DNA from: Waterburya agarophytonicola KI4
GTDB taxonomy: Bacteria > Cyanobacteriota > Cyanobacteriia > Cyanobacteriales > Xenococcaceae
Direction: 5' to 3'
Length of the DNA: 64,000 nucleotides
Assembly (NCBI RefSeq): GCF_020640915.1
Contig: NZ_JADWDC010000004.1
Coordinates: 62,001 to 126,000 of the forward strand
Shown here: positions 26,434 through 34,963 of the stretch, in pieces
Layout: each line of letters opens with the position of its first letter
Position numbering within the stretch: position 1 is the stretch's first letter
Translations under genes and position numbers: made by a program
The notes under the pieces: generated by a model
The model's input: only the letters and a program-made list of their open reading frames with translations
Told to the model about the DNA's origin: nothing
The model's database searches: none

Positions 26434-27079
26434 AAACTGACTCCACTAAATCGGCAGGCGCACCAACCGCTTTTAACTTTTTACGTAATGTTTTAAGATG
26501 CACTTTGACCGTTTCTTCTGAAGGAGGATCGTCAAATGTCCATAGGCGATCGATTATAGTACTGCGACTTACCAACTTTCCCTGTTGGCGCAATAGCAGA
26601 TCCAGTAGACCATATTCTTTGGGAGTTAGGTGTATCGGTTGTTGTTGGTAGATAACTTGGCAACTACTACAGTCTAGAAACAAATCTCCCCATTCAAGTA
26701 TTGGTAATAAATTAACGTTACCCCGTCTTAGTAAGGCGCGAATTCGAGCTAGTAACTCAGGTAAATCGAAGGGTTTGACGACATAATCATCTGCTCCTAC
26801 ATCCAAGCCCATAACGCGATCGCTACTCATATCTCTAGCTGTTAGCATCAATACAGGAGTCATACTACCTGTTCGCCGTAATCGCTGACATAAACTAATG
26901 CCATCTAACTTGGGTAACATGATGTCTAGAATAATTAAATCGTAAACAGTAGCTTCCATAAATGCCCAACCCGTTTCTCCATCAGTAACAGCATCTACAG
27001 CATAATATTGTTTATCAATTAAAACTTCTATTAATGCTGCTGCTAATTGCTCGTCATCTTCGACTAATAAAATTTTCAT
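26402..27079 (-). CDS. OmpR/PhoB-family response regulator
   Basis: 225 aa from ATG 27079, where the receiver begins directly with MKILLVEDDE; an ATG eight codons earlier only adds GITIETA. Receiver: acidic pair in VEDD, phospho-Asp in LIILDIMLPKLDG, Lys in DYVVKPFDLPEL. C-terminal winged helix: LTPKEYGLLDLLLRQQGKLV and ETVKVHLKTLRKKL. Such regulators bind direct repeats with 11-bp spacing, exactly the pattern of the six promoter boxes from 17.4 to 24.3 kb. A partial box (GAAATTAAGGTAG, about 27155-27167) precedes this gene too. Confidence 0.92.
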   Translation of the reverse strand: MKILLVEDDEQLAAALIEVLIDKQYYAVDAVTDGETGWAFMEATVYDLIILDIMLPKLDGISLCQRLRRTGSMTPVLMLTARDMSSDRVMGLDVGADDYVVKPFDLPELLARIRALLRRGNVNLLPILEWGDLFLDCSSCQVIYQQQPIHLTPKEYGLLDLLLRQQGKLVSRSTIIDRLWTFDDPPSEETVKVHLKTLRKKLKAVGAPADLVESVYGFGYRLKQI

Positions 27080-27103
27080 GGCAGTTTCAATCGTAATTCC
27101 CAT

Positions 27104-27661
27104 CGATAATTGGCTAAATCGAATTTATAACTAAGATTAATCTTGAAACGTAAAGAAATTAAGGTAGTTCCTTAAAAGACAGCCTTTTGTTAGATAAAAA
27201 TATTATTCTGGTTAAGAATGAAAAAGAAATATTTTTGCTTTGTCAAATTTTAGTAAGAGACTGAGTAGCTAAAAAAATTGATGAGAGGTAAGTAAAAACT
27301 TATCATCGAATTAATTCCCCCTTATTCACTTTTTGAGAACTTAACAACTGGACAGCAGATAATTCACTCTGTTGGACAATGAGCGATCGCACGAGCTTCT
27401 TATTCAAGTACTTTAGTGTTGGCAGTTGTATTTACAGGAAGATAGTGGGGAAAGTTAAAGTAGACAAAATCTTCAACAGAAGTAAGCATTGATAAATTTG
27501 GAATCGCTCTTGACAAAAAACTAATTAGCTACTGTCTAAAATATAAAGCAAATCTTAAACCGTTTCACAAATGACAGCTTATGCTTCAACTTACGACAAC
27601 TTATGGTTCAAATGAATCTGTATAAGCAAAATTCATTTATTTGTTTGCTCGCAATCAATGT
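27104..27661. other. 558-base region without genes
   Basis: It lies between the response regulator start and the end of the TpsA-type gene. It holds the partial promoter box near 27155, one HIP1 site near 27383, and two repeats of the recombinase-associated motif at 27573-27611. No convincing ORF or RNA structure was seen; the end nearest the TpsA gene should carry its terminator but no clean hairpin is visible. Confidence 0.5.
27573..27611 (+). repeat. Two 17-base repeats (CARCTTATG motif)
   Basis: GACAGCTTATGCTTCAA (27573-27589) and GACAACTTATGGTTCAA (27595-27611) differ at two positions and are 22 bases apart, two helical turns. The CARCTTATG core is the same as in the repeats around the STAND gene and recombinase at 34.8 and 39.9-40.1 kb. 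They may mark an old integration or protein-binding site. Confidence 0.55.
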
Positions 27662-30592
27662 TTACAGTTTATATTGGCAAATTTTATCTCGAACACCTTG
27701 CAACTCGGTTCGAGCCACTAAATATTGATTACCATCTGAGCTAGTTTTGACTTCATTTGCTTCAACAACAGGATCTCCTGGTTGCCAATCTTGTATAAAT
27801 TCGCTCTTTTGCTCATTATGGGCTTGATTAGAAAAAGTTGGTTTCATTAAATTCGACCCATCATCAAAATAATTATTTGGATTCTCCGTGATTCCTCCGC
27901 TACCGTAATTTAAGAGCGTTCCCGTGTTCTGAGTATTGGAATTGAAACAGCTTTGAGCAACTAAATTCTCTGAAGAACTAAAATCAAGTTGACGCGATGA
28001 TATTAACTCTTCACTAGTTGAGTTATTAGTCGGAACTAGCTGGATATCTCCATTCAAACCAAGTTCAGAACTAGCAGTTATATCGTTTTGCTCAGTGGTT
28101 TCATTTCGGGCAACTAAGCCAAAAATATAGTTTGAGGAAATAGTTATATTCCCACCATTTCCTCCTACTGAATTAGCAGTAATATCGCTATTCTCAATCC
28201 CCAGAATTGAGTCAGAATCAATTGAAACGTTACCACCCGATCCATTATTAGCGTTAGCTGCAATTGCACTGTTTTCTGTCAAGATAATGGCATCCGAGCT
28301 TACTTCAAGATTCCCACCATCACCTTCTCCTCTTGTTGAAGTTCCAATACTAGCGCGATCATTAACTGTTATCAAATCAGAATTAATGGAAATGTTCCCG
28401 CCATTTCCTCTCAAAGATCCTGTATTTATCTTACTAATTCTCTGTGGCACTACTGGGATATCAGCAAAGCGATCGATTTCTGATATTTCGATGGTGTTTG
28501 CGTCAATGGTAATGTTTCCAGCATCACCGTCACCTAAACTAATTGCTCTGATTATCGAGCCATTTATTACTCTCAGAGAACCTGTATTAATATTAATATC
28601 ACCTCCATTGCCAAAGGAAGATCCTCCTGTAGAAGTTGATATTCCACCAATAAAATTACCAACTTTAGGTTTTGTACCGTTTAACTCAATATTTTCGGCA
28701 TTAATATTGATATCTCCAGAGCTTCCTACGTTGTTAACGGCTTCGATTTTACCACCATCGAAGATTCTAAGTTCTGCTGTATTGATATTAATTAGACCTG
28801 CTTCTGGATTTGTTTCAGTAATACTATCGATATCGTTAGGATTTCCCCTCAATTCAACTGAAGCAACAATCGAACTGGGAACAAATATACCATTAGGAAT
28901 AAAGCCCGATACATTAATTAATTCAGCTTCAATATCTATTTCTCCCGCATTGCTCTGTCCAAAAGTGGCGGTACTAATTCTTGCTCCATCTAAAATGCTG
29001 AGGGTACTAGTTTTGATACCAATGTTGCCACTGTCATCATCTATTGGCGAACTGGCAATTAAGCCAGTATAGATAGGTATAAAAGGGCGTACTGAACCAC
29101 TTAAAAGGATGTTTTCTGACTCTATACTTAAGTTTCCCGCACTCCCGACGTTGAAAGAATCTACTTTTATTCTTCCACCGTCTAAAACCTGCAAAGATTG
29201 AGTAGAGATATTAATATCCCCACCGTTTCCTCTGCTGCTGCTACCCGTACTTGAAGTAATTACAGAAGTTAGTAAATTATCAATATTATTTGTTCCCTCT
29301 ACTACAATATTCTCCGCATTAACATTGATATCTCCAGCAGTACTTCGATCTGCTGAAAAATTGACAGTACGAATCTCTCCACCATCAAATATCTGTAAAT
29401 TTTTTGTATTGATGTTAATGTTATTTCCCGTACCAGTCGAATCTGAGAATATGTCTGCTCCAATTAAGCTAACAGAATAATTATTATTTATATCTTCTCT
29501 GGGCATATTGCCAGCAGTAATCTGTTCTATTTCATCGAATGATTTATCATCATTAAATTCTCCTGAAGTTCCTTGAATTGTGAGAGCTTCAGATGCATTA
29601 ATATTGATCGCATTATTAGATGATAGAGAAGTATTTGCTAAAATTACCGAACCTTCATCAAGGCTAATTTCTCGTCCACTAATATTAATATTGCCAGCTA
29701 TTTCACCGCTAACGTCGATATAAGCAGCTTTGGTAAAATTGATATTTCCCAACTCGAACGTATTACTCAAGCTAGTATTAAACCAATCATCAGTCGATAT
29801 AAAGTCTATATTTTCACTGCCATTTGTGCCAATTAGTTCAATATTACCTCCAGGGGCTTGTAAGCCTCCTCCACTAAAATTGATATTGCCTCCAATTAAG
29901 GAAATGCTTTTACTAGGGTTAACTTTAATTCCTGGCGGAAGATTATCAGTATTAACTTTAAAACTAGGAACTTCAACTACTACGTTATTTTGGAGACCTT
30001 CAACGATAATATCCCCAGGACTGCTACCAAACCCTAAGCCGATGGGAAAGTCGAGCAAAATGGTTGATTGCTCAGGAGCGATCGCGCTAAACTCGCCATC
30101 GCCGAATTTGATTGAATCAGCAGTAGTAGCAAGGAAAGAACCACCAATATCTAACCTGGCATTTTCAGTAAAAACTATACCCGCTGGATTAATTAGAAAT
30201 AAGTTAGCACTGTCATTTGCTCTAATTAATCCATCAATATTGGAGATATTCCCACTAGTTACGCGACTGAAAATATTGGAAATATTACTAGCATTATCAA
30301 AAAAAACTTCATTTCCTGTAGGTATGGAGAAATTTTGGAAACTATGAAATAAATTATTTCCTTGTGTTTCTCCTCCTGTTATTTCAGATACGTTTTGATT
30401 TTGATTGACTTGAGTATTGATGCTGTTGTCGGGAATAACCTGAGCAAGTATCACTTCGTTTGAAGAAAAGAAACAAGCAAAAGTTGTAATAATTAGTGGG
30501 AATAGAGGAATTTTGCCTGTTGAAAGAATATTGTTTAAGTTTGACTGTTGCCATGAGGGTGTAAGGCGAAAAATAACTTGCTTTTGCTTCAT
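27662..30592 (-). CDS. TpsA-type exoprotein (filamentous haemagglutinin N-terminal domain)
   Basis: 976 aa. After a signal region ending near residue 51 (SSNEVILAQ), the TPS secretion domain covers about 52-200, with NLFHSFQNFSIP, FSRVTSGNISNIDGLIRAN and NLFLINPAGIVF. The rest is a beta-helix of repeated strands such as GNGGDINI and INTGSLRV. The C-terminus has two Cys (882 and 972), a pattern that in some TpsA proteins makes an anchoring loop. It would be exported by a TpsB pore; the only one here is 18 kb to the left. It is expected at the cell surface; adhesive or haem-binding roles are possible but not shown. Confidence 0.88.
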   Translation of the reverse strand: MKQKQVIFRLTPSWQQSNLNNILSTGKIPLFPLIITTFACFFSSNEVILAQVIPDNSINTQVNQNQNVSEITGGETQGNNLFHSFQNFSIPTGNEVFFDNASNISNIFSRVTSGNISNIDGLIRANDSANLFLINPAGIVFTENARLDIGGSFLATTADSIKFGDGEFSAIAPEQSTILLDFPIGLGFGSSPGDIIVEGLQNNVVVEVPSFKVNTDNLPPGIKVNPSKSISLIGGNINFSGGGLQAPGGNIELIGTNGSENIDFISTDDWFNTSLSNTFELGNINFTKAAYIDVSGEIAGNINISGREISLDEGSVILANTSLSSNNAININASEALTIQGTSGEFNDDKSFDEIEQITAGNMPREDINNNYSVSLIGADIFSDSTGTGNNININTKNLQIFDGGEIRTVNFSADRSTAGDINVNAENIVVEGTNNIDNLLTSVITSSTGSSSRGNGGDINISTQSLQVLDGGRIKVDSFNVGSAGNLSIESENILLSGSVRPFIPIYTGLIASSPIDDDSGNIGIKTSTLSILDGARISTATFGQSNAGEIDIEAELINVSGFIPNGIFVPSSIVASVELRGNPNDIDSITETNPEAGLININTAELRIFDGGKIEAVNNVGSSGDININAENIELNGTKPKVGNFIGGISTSTGGSSFGNGGDININTGSLRVINGSIIRAISLGDGDAGNITIDANTIEISEIDRFADIPVVPQRISKINTGSLRGNGGNISINSDLITVNDRASIGTSTRGEGDGGNLEVSSDAIILTENSAIAANANNGSGGNVSIDSDSILGIENSDITANSVGGNGGNITISSNYIFGLVARNETTEQNDITASSELGLNGDIQLVPTNNSTSEELISSRQLDFSSSENLVAQSCFNSNTQNTGTLLNYGSGGITENPNNYFDDGSNLMKPTFSNQAHNEQKSEFIQDWQPGDPVVEANEVKTSSDGNQYLVARTELQGVRDKICQYKL

Positions 30593-30686
30593 TTAGGTAA
30601 TTGTAGCGATTTCAAAATTTAAGATTCCCAAAAAGATATTACTAGCAAGATAAAGTATTCTGGAATATATTCGATATTCTTAAAAT

Positions 30687-32219
30687 TTAATTCACGTTTT
30701 GAAAAAGTTCGCGAGCGTCTTGAGGGATTACGTTAAGATTTTCACAACTTTTAAGACTCTTAGCAGTTTTCAGGCTGTAGTCATACCCAATTTCTGGATG
30801 AAAATAAGAACTGTAGTAAAAAGCGTGCTGGATTGCAGCAAATGGACTTTTACCTGGATTGGCAGTGTGACGACTGATTATACAGTTTTTTTCGTCAGGA
30901 ACGATGTGCTGTAGAAGTTCTAAATTAAGATTGTTTTTAAAAAAACTTTCAACGGTACGATTATCTTTTATTAAATAAAAACTCCTAATTTTGATACACA
31001 TTACGATGAAAAATATCAGATAAACCAGCATGAACAGCTTTGACTTGAACCACCCCCAACCATTATTGTGTAGAGACACAACAAGAAAAAGATTTAAAGA
31101 TACCAGAGTAATCATCCAAAACATAAAGTAGCGTAACTCATGCGATTGAGGAAAATTAGCTGGCACTAAGGATATTAAGAGTATTGTAACTAGGGCAATC
31201 GTGGCATCATTCGATCTGTTATTGGAAGATTTTTGCTTAGTCAATTGTTCTCTAATACTTAGCCCTAAAAGCATCAGCAAATTGAAAGCTACATAAGCTC
31301 CAAAAAACCCGCCTCCTCGTCCCAAGAGTTGTCGATCGCCACCATCGTTTGACTGATCGGCAGACCACTGGGGAGTATTTATTTCAAAGATAGACTGTAG
31401 CCATTTTTGAGGTCGATTACCCTGGCTGTAAGTTTGTGGGACTAATTTGTGGTTTAGAACAACTCCTGCTATCTCAATTTTGATTGGGTAAAAAGGATTG
31501 CCATAAAGGGCTACATTTTTGATGGGCGTAAAAAAAATTAAACCTGAAGCAAGTATTGCTAAAAGTATAGTTTGCCATAGTTTACGCTGTATCTTTTTCG
31601 TATGCCTAAAATATAACCAAACTAATCTAATTCCAATTACCCAGTAGAGAATGAAAATTAGAGGCTGTAGCTGAGGTTTTGTATTGGCAGCAGCAGCAGC
31701 AGCCAAAAAAGTAATGAGTAGTTCTTTTTGTTGGGGCAAACTAGATTGACAAAAAAACAGATATCCCATCATCATTACTACTGAAACTCCTATATTTCCT
31801 GGTAAATCTACAAAGCTAGTAGGAGCATGGGTTATTACTGCTGGAATAGTAAAAATAGCGATTGCCGATAAATATAGCGGAATCTTAAAATAAATTTTTA
31901 GGAAGAAAAAGTAAACTATTAAACTGAAATAACCTACTAAATTAGTCGCCTGAATTCTGCCAGTTATCTTCCATAATAATCCTTGGAAAAAGTGTGCCAG
32001 GAGAGGAAAACCATCGTAGCGAAATTCGATTTTGCTCTCTGAAGTAAAAGATTCGGCAGGAATTATTCCCCAAATTCTGGCAGCAAAAGGCAAATGATAC
32101 CAGCTCACATCATAGTTTGGATCGATATCAATAATTGCCTTGAGAAATATAGAGATAGTAATTCCAAGAGCAAAGATGCTTAATATACTCTCTATAAAAC
32201 CAAATTTTCTGTTCTGCAT
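30687..32219 (-). CDS. Polytopic membrane protein, possible GT-C glycosyltransferase
   Basis: 510 aa with about ten TM helices and a short C-terminal periplasmic domain. The first loop has NYDVSWYHLPFAARIWGIIP, and a later one has THAPTSFVDLPGNIG. Acidic residues in the first large loop and the overall layout recall GT-C type lipid-linked sugar transferases, but no family motif decides it. An Ala run (AAAAAA) comes from a GCA/CAG-type repeat near 31690. It lies downstream of no clear operon partner: 94 bases from the TpsA gene, 109 from the small gene. Function uncertain. Confidence 0.55.
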   Translation of the reverse strand: MQNRKFGFIESILSIFALGITISIFLKAIIDIDPNYDVSWYHLPFAARIWGIIPAESFTSESKIEFRYDGFPLLAHFFQGLLWKITGRIQATNLVGYFSLIVYFFFLKIYFKIPLYLSAIAIFTIPAVITHAPTSFVDLPGNIGVSVVMMMGYLFFCQSSLPQQKELLITFLAAAAAANTKPQLQPLIFILYWVIGIRLVWLYFRHTKKIQRKLWQTILLAILASGLIFFTPIKNVALYGNPFYPIKIEIAGVVLNHKLVPQTYSQGNRPQKWLQSIFEINTPQWSADQSNDGGDRQLLGRGGGFFGAYVAFNLLMLLGLSIREQLTKQKSSNNRSNDATIALVTILLISLVPANFPQSHELRYFMFWMITLVSLNLFLVVSLHNNGWGWFKSKLFMLVYLIFFIVMCIKIRSFYLIKDNRTVESFFKNNLNLELLQHIVPDEKNCIISRHTANPGKSPFAAIQHAFYYSSYFHPEIGYDYSLKTAKSLKSCENLNVIPQDARELFQNVN

Positions 32220-32328
32220 TCAAATTTGTGTCTGACTGGTATTCAGACATTTAAGTTCATTCAAGTTAAGTAGCAGAGTATACTATATTGTTACCTTTCC
32301 TTGTAAAGAGTTTATTGTTTACGTTAGG

Positions 32329-32568
32329 CTAATCGGATAAAGTATTTACAGCCTTTCTTGCTTCAGTTTCTGCTGCTTCTACCGTATAAAAAACTTCAGG
32401 GTAATCGTATGTACATTCAAACTCGTCGATAATAGAGAACTGATAGCAATGACCAGTTGAATGGTAGATCATAAAAATACGATTTTTAATTGCTATTACT
32501 ACTTCAATCCTGATTTGGTTCATTACTCTTGAGAGAAATGTATCTGGCAAAATTAGCCATTTGTTCAA
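32329..32568 (-). CDS. Small hypothetical protein coupled to the binding-protein gene
   Basis: 79 aa (64 if the second ATG, MNQIRIEVVIAIKNR, is used). No signal peptide or TM helix. It contains one CxY..FSIIDEFEC region and an acidic C-terminus (AAETEARKAV). Its start overlaps the stop of the substrate-binding protein gene by four bases, so it is the second gene of that operon. I do not recognise a family. Confidence 0.55.
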   Translation of the reverse strand: MNKWLILPDTFLSRVMNQIRIEVVIAIKNRIFMIYHSTGHCYQFSIIDEFECTYDYPEVFYTVEAAETEARKAVNTLSD

Positions 32569-33587
32569 CTAGATTTCGAGTAAGCCTCGACAAACTGAGA
32601 ATCTAATAAGCGTGATATATCTGGTTTTTCATCAATTATGTCGAGTTTTTGCTGAAGAAAATCTGTAATCTCTTTTGACATATTAAAGAGATTTGTAATG
32701 TCATTACTCTTATTAAAAGTAACTAAGTTATCTTCCAAGCTGAACATTTTCGTACCTGACTTGAGTAGCTGAAGCTCTTGGGGGCTAACTCCCGCCCGAC
32801 TTGCCATAATTTGGTCTGCCTCTTCAATATTTTTAGTCATGAAATCAAGAGTATCAAACCATGTATCGACCAATGCTTGAACTTTTTCAGGATGCCAATC
32901 TATTAATTCTCGACTTACTATCAACAAGTCGGGAATTGCTCCAGGAAATTCAGCCGAAGAGGTTATTTCATGCGCTCCTTCTTTCTTCAGCGCGGTATAC
33001 CAAAAAGGTGGGAATGCGCCTACTGCATTTGCTTGACCTGCTATAAAAGCTTCCACTGCTGCGCCAGTTTCCACATCTAAAATTTGAACGTCTTTGCGTG
33101 ACATTCCTACTCTGTCTAATGCCAAAGTTAAGAGAAAGTCATCGACAACTCCCGCTTCTACTGCCACCATTTTGCTTTTCAAATCCTCAACTTTATCAAT
33201 CCCTGCCTCAGCAATAATTTTGTCATTTCCCGCCGAATTATCGTTAACTAAAACTACTACCTCCCCTTTTACTGCCTCAGCAGCAAAGGAAATAGTGTCA
33301 TTAAGAGTTTGACAATTACCGTCAATGTACCCCGCAGCTAAGTCTTCCATCGATTGAGAATAATCGTCGTACCATCTAAGCTCAACTTGAAGATTATGCT
33401 TGGCAAATAGTCCTTTTTGTTCGGCGATCGCCCAGGGCCACCATCCAGCCCAGTTACTATATCCAATCGTAATAGTTGAATTAGCTAGAGGTGGTGTAGT
33501 TTCTGTGGTATAAAAATTATTTTGCCAATTAAATAATAGAAAACTTCCTATAAGTAGGAAAGCTAGTATCCAAAGTTTTTTTAACAT
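32565..33587 (-). CDS. Orphan ABC substrate-binding protein (NMT1/ThiY/SsuA-like)
   Basis: 340 aa. The hydrophobic N-terminus (WILAFLLIGSFLLFNW) is a signal anchor or signal peptide without a lipobox Cys. The body has the periplasmic-binding fold of the NMT1/SsuA group: TIGYSNWAGWWPWAIAEQKG, VELRWYDDYSQSMEDLAAGYIDG, then VKGEVVVLVNDNSAGNDKIIAEAGI and DLKSKMVAVEAGVVDDFLL. Ligands in the group include nitrate, sulfonates and thiamine precursors. No permease or ATPase gene is near, so it either serves a transporter elsewhere or acts as a sensor. Confidence 0.85.
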   Translation of the reverse strand: MLKKLWILAFLLIGSFLLFNWQNNFYTTETTPPLANSTITIGYSNWAGWWPWAIAEQKGLFAKHNLQVELRWYDDYSQSMEDLAAGYIDGNCQTLNDTISFAAEAVKGEVVVLVNDNSAGNDKIIAEAGIDKVEDLKSKMVAVEAGVVDDFLLTLALDRVGMSRKDVQILDVETGAAVEAFIAGQANAVGAFPPFWYTALKKEGAHEITSSAEFPGAIPDLLIVSRELIDWHPEKVQALVDTWFDTLDFMTKNIEEADQIMASRAGVSPQELQLLKSGTKMFSLEDNLVTFNKSNDITNLFNMSKEITDFLQQKLDIIDEKPDISRLLDSQFVEAYSKSS

Positions 33588-33808
33588 TTTAATTGCCCAA
33601 AGCGCAATAGCTATTGCGTGATTTTAAAGTGTGGATTATTTTATTTTCACGTTTTACCATAAAATATAACGCAATCCTAAAGCAGTAATTTATAGATTAT
33701 AAAAATTGTTATTTGATAGTAAAAATGTATCTTGTAAATTTGAAAAGATTTGAATAATTTGTTATCTTAATTATATCATTTTGTCTATAGTAAGAATGAT
33801 GTAATTTA

Positions 33809-34690
33809 TTACTTTAAATAGAAATTTTCCAACAGTTGCAAGAGATTTTCTTCTAAAGTAGTTAAATAGGGTTTGTCTAATTTAGCTAAACCATTAAGCA
33901 CCCACAAAGCAGCTTTATCTAATTTTCCTGTTTGATGAAGTTCGGTCATACGCACGCCTATATCTTCAATATTCTGATATTGTTCCGTATCAAATTCTGT
34001 TGATTCTAGATTACCTAGTGGTACTTCTAACTGGTCGTTCCAAGTATTGACGATACAATTACCATCGTTGACCTTCTCTACGATGCACCAACTGCCTCCT
34101 TTACCTTTTAGCTTGCTGTTGTTTTTAACCATAATTCGGCAAATTTCGCCTTCGGTAAAAGGATTTAATTGGGTATTATCTTGATCTAAATACAAATTAA
34201 CTGCTTCAGTGACAACAGAGCCACTTGGAATTTTACCATCAGCTAAAGCGATCGCCATTTGCCAAACCTCTACTTGGGCATCCGCGTCTAACTTTGCCTT
34301 GACAATCGGTCTTAACTGTCTTTGACGAGTTGGCAGTATTGAATGCCGACCATTGGTCGGTAGACTATCTATTAGGTTTTGATAGACTCTAGCTGCTGCC
34401 ATTTTGAGATAAGCATAGTCACTGCTATAACCGAAAACATCTTGACAAAATTCCTCGAAGCTAAGGTGGGTGCTGCGATAAAGCCTTAGTTGATTCAGTT
34501 CAATGAGAGCGAGTCCCGAACGATAAAAAGCAGTTTTAACATCTTGCTCTAGAGATAAACGCAATTCGGTTTCTTGAGCATTCAATGGCTCAAAGACAGA
34601 TAAACGCAATTCATCTTTAGTAGTTTTAGAAGCTTTGTATCTTGACCTTCGACCCACAATAAATTGACATTGAATAGATTGATTTATCAA
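33809..34690 (-). CDS. DNA-binding-like accessory protein (plasmid/integrase-associated type)
   Basis: 293 aa, TTG start (the only one before an in-frame stop). A helical N-terminal half contains LALIELNQLRLYRSTHLSFEEFCQDVFGYSSDYAYLKMAAA, read here as a KorB/ParB-like helix-turn-helix region (shown in key parts), then TRQRQLRPIVKAKL. The C-terminal half has an SH3/KOW-like stretch (GEICRIMVKNNSKLKGKGG). I know related proteins only from cyanobacterial plasmids and islands; no function is established. It is divergent from the STAND gene, with one copy of the 30-base inverted repeat between them, so it may bind or regulate there. Confidence 0.55.
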   Translation of the reverse strand: MINQSIQCQFIVGRRSRYKASKTTKDELRLSVFEPLNAQETELRLSLEQDVKTAFYRSGLALIELNQLRLYRSTHLSFEEFCQDVFGYSSDYAYLKMAAARVYQNLIDSLPTNGRHSILPTRQRQLRPIVKAKLDADAQVEVWQMAIALADGKIPSGSVVTEAVNLYLDQDNTQLNPFTEGEICRIMVKNNSKLKGKGGSWCIVEKVNDGNCIVNTWNDQLEVPLGNLESTEFDTEQYQNIEDIGVRMTELHQTGKLDKAALWVLNGLAKLDKPYLTTLEENLLQLLENFYLK

Positions 34691-34797
34691 TAATTATAGG
34701 TTGCTGAGGGTATATCTGACTGAGAAAACTGAGAGAGTAGAAATCCCTATTATCACTTTCTCAACTCCCACAACTACTGTAAAATCGTAGAGCTTTG

Positions 34798-34827
34798 TCG
34801 TGTCGGTTAACGCATAAGCTGCAAATA
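34798..34827 (-). repeat. Left copy of a 30-base inverted repeat flanking the STAND gene
   Basis: Read on the minus strand it starts TATTTGCAGCTTATGCG and ends TTAACCGACACGA. It matches 27 of 30 bases of the plus-strand sequence at 40033-40062, so the two form an inverted pair about 5.2 kb apart enclosing the 1639-aa gene. The HpaI-like GTTAAC core and the CARCTTATG core are shared with the array in front of the recombinase. Confidence 0.75.
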
Positions 34828-34963
34828 ATAATTCGAGCATAGGATTAGAGGTAGTCCATCTCGATAATAAGAGGACAATCGCATTTCTAAATCATTCAGA
34901 ATCTGGCAAATGTCAATATTATTGGTCATTATTGAGTAGGAATACATTAGTAGATATCAAAGT

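Noticed and set aside
27573-27611. CRISPR-like repeats
   Set aside because: Two 17-base copies with a 5-base gap have no spacers, and no cas genes are in the window.
28287-29072. Long plus-strand frame of 261 codons opposite the TpsA-type gene
   Set aside because: It is the complement of the repetitive beta-helix coding region, has no ribosome binding site and a low-complexity Pro/Leu/Ile composition.
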